64,000 bases of DNA, taken from positions 87,390,673 through 87,454,672 of the forward strand of contig CM036158.1 in the NCBI GenBank assembly GCA_020631735.1, read 5' to 3'. Positions 28,135 through 39,118 of the stretch are shown in pieces; the first letter of the stretch is position 1, and each line of letters starts with the position of its first letter. The DNA comes from Saccharum officinarum. Lineage: Eukaryota; Streptophyta; Magnoliopsida; Poales; Poaceae. The notes beneath the pieces are model-generated. The model searched no databases. It was not told the DNA's origin and worked only from the letters and a program-made list of their open reading frames with translations. The translations under genes and the position numbers were made by a program.

Positions 28135-31100
28135 AAGGTTCAACACTAAACATGTCATATGTGTATTGAAAAACAAAGGTTTTGTTTGCAAAAATCAGTT
28201 TTTGACAACTTATAGCTACTACATATATAGGTTTGTTCAAATCTGAATTTTAAATCTAAGTATGCCAGTGGTCATTTCCTTTATGCCCAATTAAGGACCC
28301 TTAGGTGGCTTAATTAAGTACTAACTTGGGGGTTTTAAATTTTTGCATCTACGCCCAAGCCAAGGTATGTATGAGTGATAACTTGACCGCACCGTTACCC
28401 TGTGGTCGAATGGTAGTGGTAACCTTCATATATGAAATAGCCATATATGTCGCTAGAGTTACATTCTTGCAACGTCGCACCTACGCCAAGGTAAGTGTGA
28501 GTTGGGAGAGCATGACCGTTCAACCATCGGTCTAGGGGAGAGTTAGCTATAGTTACTGGCATAATTACATGTTTAACCATGTATTTATGAAAGTACTTAA
28601 TTGTGGGTACATTTGTTGGGTAGCTATGATACCAAAGTATATGCATCAGGGGATGTATGTATGGAGAGTATTTAGTTTACTGCTTTCATTGTGTGCTATA
28701 TTGGGAATTGTTGGGCTGCAATGAAATTTTCTGCAGGTACGCTAACCACGAATGCGTAAGTTGAATGTAGCAGGCGACTAGCTCTATATCGAGAGAATGC
28801 GTGTTATGCCACCGACATAGAACGTGATTGCCACCTTAGGCTGGCAATCTTGTGAGGACGAATAGGACGAAGCATGCATCATTATGATTGTTGCTTTGTG
28901 CATATAACTATGCTCCTCCCACCTTTGTCCTAATAAATAAGTAACTTGTGATTGATGTGCATGCACTAAGTTGATTACTTTAGCATGCTTTTGTTTTAGC
29001 TAAACTTGTAGTTAGTTCTTGTTGGATAAATTCTTGTTAGGTGTGAGCCTTCTGCTTAGTATTGGATGCTTAAGCTAACCTGACTAATAATCTCAAGTGT
29101 CCGCTTAAAAACTTGTGATGCTGTGTAGATGCTTGTTATCTAGGTAGTGTCATAGTTGACCTCTCTTTTGTCCTCGGTGAGCATATGAGTGTTGAAGATG
29201 CTTTATCCTAGAACAACGCTCATGTTACGTAATCGCCTGGTCGTCGTCTCTAATTAGATTCTCTCGTAGGAGCCCGAGCCTGTAGACGTGGTTGCTAACC
29301 CTTGAATGTTTGTGTATCCATGCCTTGCTTGAACCATAGGCCCTAGCGTAGTCCCCTTATATGTTTGCTTAGGCCTTGGACATCCGCTACCTTTTGGAGA
29401 ATGCCCTTATCGATTGACCAACCAAGTTAAGTCCTAACGAACGTCGATCTTAACCACAGTTGTTGCTTGCCAAGTTTTGGAGACCATAACCAATTCCATG
29501 TTGGACCTCCCGATTGTCTCTCCTACAGATGATCCGAGCAACGCTAATCTCTCGTTGTCTGATCTAGAAATCTTTATTTGCGAAGTCAGGTGGCTATCTT
29601 ATCAACCCAATCTCTGATCAGTGTATCGGTTTTGTTTTGGAAGTTTGCTTAATCCATCTCCAACCTTCCCACGTCTCGGGATGTCTATCAGTCTTGATCT
29701 CATGTTATTGTCCAACATGACCGGAACCTTTCCTCTGGTAATCACCTTGGTGAACGCAAGGCGTGCGTGGAAATAACCGAGAACCCTTGCTCAGTTGTCT
29801 TCAGCAATTAAGCTATGTTCCCTTGTGCTGTGTTTTAATCTTTGAATCGCCTCCTTGTTGACTCTAAACCTTGTAACTACCCTTGCTTGCTACTCCTCCC
29901 TTGTCTGGTGCTTGTTCTTACCACCCAATCGGTGCCACTTGAAATTCCACTTTGTTTGTGCGTTTAATAATGGTGTTACGATTAGCATTCTATGGTGCCG
30001 TGACGAAACCGAGAGCCTCCTATGGGTGCGCACATAAGGTTGTGCTGCTCAGCACGCGCTGGTATTAGGGTTGCTATTCATGATCCATTATGAAACGACA
30101 TCCGATGTGTTATTTCTCGTGACCATTTTTCTTGGTTATCTCCCTACATCTTATCTGAAGATTCATATCTTAGACGTTAGGTAGTAGATATCCCTTGAAG
30201 TTGCTAAGAAGATGACCTTTGAAGAACAATCACCGACATAAACATTAATAGACTGCAAGAGGTGGTAGACAAGTGACTCTTCCCAAGTGTCCTTGTACGA
30301 CGTCGGTCATCGATTGAGCAACGTATGTCATCCCCGTTGGATAAAAAGGGCAAATAACACTTAATATTGGATAAGTTATCTGTGGGATAAGAATTTATCA
30401 TCACATTGTGCATTTGACCTAGTTATCAAAGTCTTCATCCGTGTGTGTACGATGGTCATACAGTCAAAATCAACCATCTCTGGTGTTTATCTGCGAACTT
30501 CGATGGCGACCATCCATTTGTGCTTCGACTTTAATCAGTGTTGTGGTCAATAGTGAAGATTTGGAACTTTGAGAATTGAGAGACAACTGATTAGTTACCA
30601 GTAAGAAGGTTAATCTCTAGTCAAGTAATGATTCTTCGATAGCTATGATGGTTATGTCCCGACGAACAATAGTAAGCAAGGAAGCCATAAAGCCGGTCAG
30701 AAAGGCAAGTGCTACTTCTTCTCCAAATGTACTTTCAAGTCAATTCCGTCTTGGACAATCACATATATAGTGCAAGATGTTGTATTAGCCAAGTGAAGAA
30801 CTAGAGAAAGCATGTCCCTAGTTTTGATCTGCATCATTGTGCCCCTAAGTACCATGATTTTGGTTCAAGGTTCTATTGGATGAAGTGCCAGAAAATATTC
30901 AGAAATGGTTCCTTATCTGCATAGGGATGCCCTCCATGTGGAATAATGCTTTGTGCTCTGTGAAAATAGCCCACAACTCCAATGCTTGTGCATCATCAAG
31001 ATTGGTGTCTAGATCACCGGTTGAAATTGTTCCCTGAGAAATATGTCAGGAAGACTATAGCCTCCATCCTCAACTAGAGAAAGGCTTCTGCTACCATGAG

Positions 31101-31978
31101 AAAGATGAGAGAGTGCAAAACACACACCTCAACATGTGAAGCAAAAGAAAAGGAGAAACACAAAATCGGTCCAGAATTTTGTGGCACTACACCGGTTATC
31201 TTCAAGTCAACGGTTAGTGACTCAAACGAAGTTGGATTGACCCAAACTTGGTAACCTCATTCCTTGCTTAGGACCCTTCAATGTCTTAAGTGGGTATGAG
31301 CATTGGTTGAGTAAAACATAGGATTTGAGAGATGTCATGTCAGCTTGGGTTGCTGCCATTTCAGAACAGAGCTATTTTGGTAGATACTTGCAACTTTTGT
31401 TGTCTTTGAGACCTAGCTATCATCCTTTTGTGGTAATGGTTCTCTAGTGCTGACGTGCCTCCGGTACTTTATATGTGTTTTTACCCAAGAGATTGCATCT
31501 AATTCAACCCAGATAATTGTTGCCTTTGTATAAGAGAATCTTCTTAGGTAACAGTTGGCAGAAATCCAGAACCGACAGAGTCAGCTATCACACTCACTGT
31601 TCCCTCAGCAGACTCAGATAATACAGTGTTGGCATCAGAGAAAGAGAACTGCACACGTGGAACAATATGTAGTTTTCCATCAGTTGGCGTCTGAGTGAGT
31701 AAATTAGTCCATGCTCGCAGTACTCTCCATGCACCGTGAACAAAGTACCGTATTGTCTTGGATTCCTCCCAAAGTAACAATGCTTCATGGAAGTCAGTGA
31801 AGGAAATTATCTAGACCAAAGTTTCTACTTAGAGCGAGTATCAGAAAGTTGTCTTCCAAATTAGCCTCTCTGATGCTTGAAGCTAAGTAGCCTGATGCGC
31901 TTGCAGATGTTGGAATTGGATAACATGCTTCTCTTCCCTTGGAAAGTTCTTCGCACCGAATCTCGGGACGCGATTCTT

Positions 31979-31993
31979 TTAAGGGGGGAGGGC
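31979..31993 (+). other. Polypurine tract of LARD-like element
   Basis: TTAAGGGGGGAGGGC directly abuts the right LTR start TGTAACACCC, the expected place for plus-strand priming. An identical tract sits at 23374-23388 before the left LTR. Confidence 0.85.
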
Positions 31994-34900
31994 TGTAACA
32001 CCCGAGGTGTTTGCCACCAGTTAAGCAGTGAGTTTGAGCTCAAACATGGTAGATTAAATGGTGATGAAGATGTCAAGGTCAAACCTATGGAAGCGAGCCC
32101 CAACCTAAAACTTGGATGTTGCACCATTGCTTTGCATATAGGCCATTTTCAAGATATATGCTTGGGTGGTGTTATTGCAATATCTTCATGTGTCTCACCT
32201 TAGTACCTATCTATATTGGTCACTCAAAAAGTTTCATGAAGTTTGGAATCAAAAAGTCACATGAAATGATAAGTTATATCCTTGTTGGAATGATTTTACT
32301 AAGTGCTTGAATTGCATTATTAAGTGGATGGAAATATAGGTCATCAACCAAACCTTGCAACCTTGCCCAAATGACTCTAGATGGACTCTACAACAAAAGT
32401 CATAAAAGGTTCGTGTTGAGCAAATGCCCCAAAAAATGCTCCAATTGATCAAAAAGGATAATCTAAGCTTTATCGTGATCCTACTTTGGTCAAAGTATAA
32501 CAGCAATTTCTATATCAGTTTTGAGGTTGAACCTTAAATGAGAGTTGTAGTTCACTTTATGTAGAAGAAACTTTGTTTAATGGTCAAGAGCTAGTTTGGT
32601 CTCTAACCTAGTCAAATAGAGTCTCAAAGATTGGATTAGCTGCTGGTTTTCAGCCTTGGAAAATATTCTAAGTCATGGAATTGTGGACTGACATTGACAG
32701 GTGGGCACATTGCGTTCTCAAAATTTTGTTAAACAACTGAAGTTGGACTCTTTATAAAAGTTGGAGTGTTTAGAGTGGAGAAGAGCTCAGAGAAGTTTGA
32801 ATGGATTTGGAGCTCATTTGGACCTTCAAAATTAATTCCCAAAACTGCTAGTTTCATCATACTCATGGACTTGGACCGGCAAGGACAAGACGGTTGGCGC
32901 GTCGCGTTCTCGTGTTTTTGCTAAGCAACTCCAGTTGAGCCAAATACCAAAGTTGGAGTAGATAATGTGGAGGAGAGTATGCAAAAGGATGACACCAGTT
33001 TGACTTAGTTTTGACCTCCGAAAGTGAGTTTCCACGATCACCATTGTTGTGTTGGCACTGCTGTCTTGGCAACCATTTTACCGCTAATTGGTTGCTCTAA
33101 TGACCTGAGTGCCTTAATAGAAGTTATAGAGCAGGCCGAGGTGAGCAAACTTCGTTTTGAGCCCAAGGACTGATTCGACCCAGAAGTGGCCCAAATCGGC
33201 TCCCCACGTCGGTCATACCGTCGCCCGCCACGTGCTCGGTAGAAGGCCTCAAGGACGCCGCGTGTCTGTGAACGTGGCCACCATTGCCGAGCTTCGTTGC
33301 CGCGCGTCCTGCCTTCTCTGCCACGCGCCCTGCCTCCCTTACGCAGTATAGAGGTGGACGCCGAGCTCCCCACTCCCCAGCACTCTCCCTCACTTGCTCT
33401 TCCTCGCTCCGCTCCACACTGGGACGCGCGTCCACCATGGCCAGCTGGTCGAGCTCGCCGCCGCAGCTGTTCTCGCCGCTCCCAGCTTTCTCACTCCCCA
33501 CGAGCACCACCCTCAGCTTCACCGTCATCTCCTTCACACCGTGCTCATGCTCGCCGTCGCAACCCGCCACCCTAGCCGTGGAAGCTCCGGCCGCCGCCGC
33601 CGCAGCCGGCGCCCGCGCGTGGCCAAGCCGCCGTGGGCCACCTTGGGCTAAGCCGAGCAGCCCCGCGGGTGCGCAAGGGCCCCCTGGTGCTCCCCTGCCC
33701 CTCAGCCGCCGGTGGCATGGCCTCCTCCGGCCAGAGCAGCGAGACCCCGGCGAACTCCCTGTGCAAATCGCGTCAAGGACCTCACGGGAGAATTCGACAA
33801 AAGTGAAGGGCCTAACTGCACTGTCATCGACTCAGATGAATAGTGCCGAGAGGACTGTTTTGTGATGATTTTGCAGTAACTTTGAAATTACATAGTAAAT
33901 CATAGAAAATTCGTAAAATAGCAAATGAGGACTTTTTGGAATCCTTGTGAAATTCTCTATGCATTAGATCTATAATATAGCATGTTTTAGTTTAAAGTTT
34001 TCTCTGTAAAAATGGATTTGTGCAGCTAGGTTTTTAATGCTAGTTGTATTTGTCATTTTAATAACTGTAGATCTAGGGCTCCAAATGAAGTGAATTTTTT
34101 GTGGCATGCTACTCATATGATGTTTAATGTGTGGTAATTATTTCATGAATTTTGGTTGCCATTTGAGTGATTTATTAGTGTATCTTGCTCGCACATGAAT
34201 TATTGCAATAGCTATTTGTCTTTTTCATAGAGGTTGATGTACATTTCCAAATGGCTTGAAATTTGTACAGTAGACTACTGGTTGTTTGTAAGAGCTACTG
34301 TAATTTTTATAGATTTTATTATGGATTTTGGTATATGTTTATTATTTCACCTTGCTATCTAAATAAATTAAGAAATGCATTAAAAGAATTTATTTAGTGA
34401 TGAGAACTATGCTTTTTGGTGATCATTTAACATGCACTTTATGATGGTTACATTGGTTGTGGCCAAATGTATGTTGGAATATAAGTTAATATTTATTCTT
34501 GCAATTGATGCTTTCCTGGACAGTTTCTGGGACTTTGGTAATTACATCATGAAAATGATGTTTGATGAGAAACATGCTTATAACAAAGTTGTAAATAACT
34601 CATTAATCTAGCTTGTGTTAAATTTTGGTGGCGTTTGGCCTTATAGTTTGTGAGTAATGACTGTTTCAAGTTGGGTTCCAGAAATAGTTGTTCTCTGGAA
34701 TCTCTGGACCAGATTCTGTAATTATGCATGTTTGACTTGGGTAACTTGAGAATCATGCGAAGATGATTAAAGATGAATTATAGACAATTTCATAAGCTTT
34801 CTAGAATGTCTTGTTGCATGGCTATTGGATTTGTATAACTCCAGTTATGATCCAAACATGTAGATGTTGTTTGCAGTCTAGAAATTGTCAGATGCTAGTT

Positions 34901-36783
34901 ATGGTTGTTTACTCCATGTGTTGCTAAGTGTGGCTTATGCCCTTGATGATGGTCAAGTTAAGATACTTGTGATCTTGTCAAACTTGTGTTATGCTTGATG
35001 TGCTTGCCCTCTTTAATTTGTTGTGTGATGTTAGTTAATTAGCTTTTGGTGTCTATGTCTGAATCGTATGTTTACTTGAATGATTATGTGATGCATCTTA
35101 TGTTACCATTCATCATATTCATACGCATGCATCTTGCATCTCATTTAGGTTCGCTAGATGCACCACGTGAAGGATGAGATGTTGAAGCCAAACCCGAAGA
35201 CGGTGTTTGGTGGAACTATCCCGAAGATGGAAGTACTCAGCGAGTGTCATCTGACAACTACTGACTTGTGTCGGATCCCAGGCAAGCCCCGGAGCATTCT
35301 AAGCCTCCTACTTTATAAAAGCAATTGAGTATATATATGTTATATATGTATTGTTGCATTAAGTTGTAGGAGTTGAGTGAAACCGTTGATGTATTTATTA
35401 CTATCCTTGCCTACCTTATTACATACTTATCCTGCTAGGTTTAGGGTCGAATAAATGCTTAGCCCTGCTTAGACCGGTAGCGATCGGTGATTTCCTGTCA
35501 CCGGCAACTATAGGTGGTTACTGGAAAACTTTAGCTATGGAATGGATGATATCCTGGAAATAACCAAGTGTTGATGAATAATTGGAGACCGGATGGAATA
35601 AGTATTGGGCAACCAGACAGGGTTCTGGGGTGCTTGTAGTTTCCGTCTGTGTCGATTAAGGACCGGCCGTTGTTGGCCCTCGGGTCATGTTGAACGCATG
35701 CCTCACATTTAGCTGGCCGAATAAGGTACCTTTCGACCGCGAAGCTGGGAGATTATTCGGGCCAAGTGGATTGCCCGCAACGCACTGTACTGGAGCAGTA
35801 GTGGCAGGAAACGGGGGCGCGATGATAAGGCCAAAGAGCAGTCGGACGGCCCCCGGGTACAAGTGGTTCCTAGCAAGCCCGCGACTTTACCTGAATGGTT
35901 GACTCGGTGACCAACACCTCACTTTAGCGGGTGAGTGAGGTTTGTGTGAGGAATAAATCTCCAGGTGGATAGGAATTCGATTCGAATCGTCGTCGCTCCC
36001 GGTTAGTGAGCACTTGACTCGAGCTACTGCATCGTAGTAATGATTATGGAACATGGATGGTTATGTGGATGATGTTGGAAATGCTAAAACCTGAGATGGT
36101 AACCTTTGATGTTAATGGTTAATCAAGTGATTGCTTTAGCATAGGTGCTTACCTAGATTGAATAGGTTATAATAAATATGATGCAAAAAGGACTTAAATT
36201 AGTTTATTTATGATAACTTATGCTTTTCGCAAATGAGTCAAGCTAGCCCACTGAAAGAAAGCCTTGCATACTCCTTGGTGTCATTATTTCTAGTTTATGA
36301 CGGGTAAGTCTAGCTGAGTACCTTCTCGTACTCAGGGTTTATTCCCACTTGTTGCAGGTTGTGATGTTTCATGGCTACTGCAAGAATTGGTTGGCTCCTG
36401 CTGTAATGGAGGAGTGTGACCATGGGCATGATCCTTCTGAGCTATCTTGTCTCTCATGCTTTTGTTGGAATTTGACCTTGGTACTAGCATATATTTAAAT
36501 TAAGGTGATATTAATTTCAAACTATTTTGCTTCCGCTACTTTTGAATTTGAGTTGTAATAACTCTACTAAACTCCGATATATGTTGAATTACTTATGAAA
36601 TGGATGTAACATATGACCTGTTATGTTGGACCACTACGATCTTGGCTTGTATGTTGGTTGGTTTGAAATCTCTCGTGATTTTATTGGACTACCGGAGTTA
36701 TAGGAACTTAAGTATGGGAATTTAATTGCTCCGGCTATTGTTTTTTGTACTTTTGTTCTTATAATTTGGGCGGTTCCGTGACA
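31994..36783 (+). mobile_element. LARD-like element, right LTR (4790 bp)
   Basis: Starts TGTAACACCCGAGG and ends GGCGGTTCCGTGACA. It is 58 bp longer than the left LTR: it retains 56 bp near 34548-34603 plus two single-base homopolymer differences. The GC-rich block with its 193-codon frame recurs at 33284-33865. The next bases, TCTGACACGCACTG, are SIRE LTR sequence, so the LARD-like element inserted into a SIRE 5' LTR. The left side of that insertion is missing, so no target duplication can be confirmed. Confidence 0.9.
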
Positions 36784-36979
36784 TCTGACACGCACTGTTT
36801 CTTGCTGTCGTGTAGTGACCGGACGCGTCCGGTCACCCTGACCGGAGCGTCCGGTCAGCGAGATTTTCGCTGCGTCGTCTGTAACGGCTAGCTGCGTACC
36901 CCTTCGTTATAAATAGAGGGTGAAGCTTGTAGATTTTTAAATAGGCTATTCACCCCCCTCTAGCCATTTGGACCTTACA
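36784..36979 (+). mobile_element. Gutted SIRE 5' LTR remnant
   Basis: Only 196 bp of the roughly 2-kb LTR remain. The part upstream of TCTGACACG is absent. Within the remnant, GAGGGTG is joined directly to AAGCTTGTAG, which in the 3' LTR are separated by 795 bp (44482 to 45277); GTG is shared at both breakpoints. The TATA box is kept at 36908-36915. The end TTTGGACCTTACA is intact and followed by the PBS. Confidence 0.92.
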
Positions 36980-36981
36980 AG

Positions 36982-36994
36982 TGGTATCGGAGCC
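36982..36994 (+). other. SIRE primer binding site
   Basis: TGGTATCGGAGCC, two bases after the LTR end, matches the plant initiator tRNA-Met primer complement with one difference. Confidence 0.88.
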
Positions 36995-37039
36995 GAGGCA
37001 CCGTTTATTTGAGGCTTAACAACCTACGGTGAAAAAGAA

Positions 37040-39118
37040 ATGGCTCAATTAAGCTTGTACATCAACAACACCAAGAAGGCACCTCACTTTGATGGCACAA
37101 ATTATGCATATCGGAAGGTTAAGATGACCGCACACCTTAAGTCAATCAATAGAGAAGTGTGGAAGGTCACCGAAACAAAATTTGAGGTTGCTAATCCGGA
37201 AGCACCTACACCGGTGGAAGAGAAGAAGCTCCAATGCAATGACATTGCCATTAGTGCTCTTCATGAGGCATTAGATGACAAGACATTTGAGCAAGTGAAA
37301 AACATAGAAGTTGCATATGATGCTTGGGCCAAGCTAGAAGAAATATTTGAGGGCACCGAAGGCACAAAGACCGCTAAAGCATATATCTTGCAAGAAAAAT
37401 TTTCAAGCTTCAAGATGCAAGATGATGAGAGTGTTCCAGAGATGTTTCATAGATTGCAAGTCATTGTCAATGAGCTCAAGGCACTTGGTGAGGAGGTCAA
37501 GGACAATCAATTCTCTATGAAGTTTTTGAGAAGCTTGCCCAAGAGGTTTGATACATTGATCACCGTGCTAGTGAGGACTACATTGAAGGATTTAACTCCT
37601 CAACAAATATTTCAAGAGGTGATGACCGATGATTCATATAGAGAAGATGATGAGAAGGATGAGTTGGTCAAGAAGAAGAAGAAGGAAAATGAGAAGAAAG
37701 ATGATAAAAAGAAGAAGAGTGTGGCATTCAAAGCCACCACATCCAAGGGCAAGTCCAAGATTGAATCATCAAGTGATGAAGACTCAAGCTCTTGTGATAG
37801 TGATGACATTGATGAGAAGATGGCTCTCTTTGTCAAGCAATTTGGCAAATTCATGAAGAAGAAGGGCTATCGTGCAAGGAGGAGGAAGAACTCATCTAAG
37901 AAGAATGAGCATAACATGAGATGCTTTAGATGCCATAGCAAGGATCATCTTATTGCAAAGTGTCCTTATGATAGTGATGATGAAGATGCTATCAAGAAGG
38001 AGAGGAAGAAGCAAAAGAAGAACCAAGAAAAGAAGGAGAGCTCTCATAAAAAGAAGAATGATTCTCATGTTGCTACATGGGATAGTGATAATTCCTCAAG
38101 TGATGATGAGGATGACTATAAGAGCAAGAAGAAGGGACATGCTAGCATTGCCATCCAAGAGAAGGTCTCCCTCTTCGACACTCCATCATGCTTCATGGCT
38201 AAGGCCGCTAAGGTATCATCCGATGATGAGAGTGATTATGATAATGCTAGTGATAGTGATAGTGATGAAGAAGAATTCACTAAAGATGAACTAATCACTA
38301 TGCTAGAAGATTGCACTCAACATTTTAAAGAATCTAGAAAGGAGTGCAAGGGCTTGCTTAAGGAAAAGAAAAACCTTATGCAAGAACTTGATGAGCTTAG
38401 GGCATCTTATGAGAGTCTAAAGGAAGACCATAAGAAGCTTCAAAAGTATCACACTAAGCTTGAAGAAGCGCATTCCTCTCTAGTTGAAAAATGTGAAAAC
38501 ATGCCAACTAATGTTGAGAAAGCTAAAACTTGCAACATAGGCATATCTTGTGATATAATTGATGAATCTTGTCATAAGCCTATTGTTGTTGCTCCCACTA
38601 ACCCTTCATGTAGCGCATCTACATCATCCTCATCTAGTAGTGATGGTTTCACTTGTGACTCCACACTAATAGTTGAGAATAAAAATCTCAAGAAGGAGGT
38701 AAAAGAGCTCAATCACACCTTAGCCAAGGATTATGGTGGTGAGGACCACTTGCTTATGTGCTTGGGTAGCCAAAGAGCTTCTCTCTACAAAGAGGGATTG
38801 GGCTATAACCCCAAGAAAGGCAAGGCCGCTTTTGCTCCTCACAAGACTCGTTTTGTGAAGAACAATGGTAGCTATTGCAAAAGTTGCAAGCAAGTTGGTC
38901 ACATAGAGCAACATTGCATGAACAAGAAATCCAATGCTAATGTATCCTCAATTAAGTTTGATTCTTTCTATATACTTACCAAGGGTACAAATGGTGTTCA
39001 TGCTAAGTTCATTGGTGCACCATGGATGGGCTCAAAGAAGAAAGCCATTTGGGTACCAAAGAGCTTGGTCACTAACCTTGGAGGACCCAAACAAGTTTGG
39101 GTACCTAAAAAGAATTGA
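37040..39118 (+). CDS. SIRE-type Copia Gag, 692 aa
   Basis: An uninterrupted Gag frame, 60 bases downstream of the PBS. Gag coats retrotransposon RNA and builds the cytoplasmic virus-like particle. Residues 10-190 form the Copia Gag (UBN2-like) region, with FDGTNYAYRK and ILQEKFSSFKM. Two CCHC zinc knuckles are visible: CFRCHSKDHLIAKC (about 296-309) and a second, CKSCKQVGHIEQHC, near 614. Between them lie Lys-rich and Ser/Asp-rich acidic tracts (SDSDSDEEE) and a probable coiled coil at about 430-490. At nearly 700 residues it is long for Copia, as expected in the SIRE/Maximus lineage. The start is the first ATG after the PBS. Pol follows but is broken. The protein could in principle still be made, although the gutted 5' LTR makes transcription from its own promoter doubtful. 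Confidence 0.88.
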   Translation: MAQLSLYINNTKKAPHFDGTNYAYRKVKMTAHLKSINREVWKVTETKFEVANPEAPTPVEEKKLQCNDIAISALHEALDDKTFEQVKNIEVAYDAWAKLEEIFEGTEGTKTAKAYILQEKFSSFKMQDDESVPEMFHRLQVIVNELKALGEEVKDNQFSMKFLRSLPKRFDTLITVLVRTTLKDLTPQQIFQEVMTDDSYREDDEKDELVKKKKKENEKKDDKKKKSVAFKATTSKGKSKIESSSDEDSSSCDSDDIDEKMALFVKQFGKFMKKKGYRARRRKNSSKKNEHNMRCFRCHSKDHLIAKCPYDSDDEDAIKKERKKQKKNQEKKESSHKKKNDSHVATWDSDNSSSDDEDDYKSKKKGHASIAIQEKVSLFDTPSCFMAKAAKVSSDDESDYDNASDSDSDEEEFTKDELITMLEDCTQHFKESRKECKGLLKEKKNLMQELDELRASYESLKEDHKKLQKYHTKLEEAHSSLVEKCENMPTNVEKAKTCNIGISCDIIDESCHKPIVVAPTNPSCSASTSSSSSSDGFTCDSTLIVENKNLKKEVKELNHTLAKDYGGEDHLLMCLGSQRASLYKEGLGYNPKKGKAAFAPHKTRFVKNNGSYCKSCKQVGHIEQHCMNKKSNANVSSIKFDSFYILTKGTNGVHAKFIGAPWMGSKKKAIWVPKSLVTNLGGPKQVWVPKKN

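Larger units (their letters stand above)
28121..31993 (+). mobile_element. LARD-like internal region without gag or pol
   Basis: 3873 bp between the two LTRs. It begins with a PBS at 28123-28134, TGGTATCGGAGC, one base off the TGGTATCAGAGC complement of plant initiator tRNA-Met, and ends with the polypurine tract TTAAGGGGGGAGGGC at 31979-31993. No frame exceeds about 80 codons, and no zinc knuckle, protease, RT, RNase H or integrase motif is present on either strand. It would therefore need proteins from another element. Size and emptiness match the LARD class (large retrotransposon derivatives). A weak minus-strand frame at 31544-31780 is unidentified. Confidence 0.85.

Noticed and set aside
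31544..31788. 78-codon minus-strand frame in the LARD internal region as a captured gene
   Set aside because: Short, two overlapping frames, no recognisable domain. It is left as unidentified.
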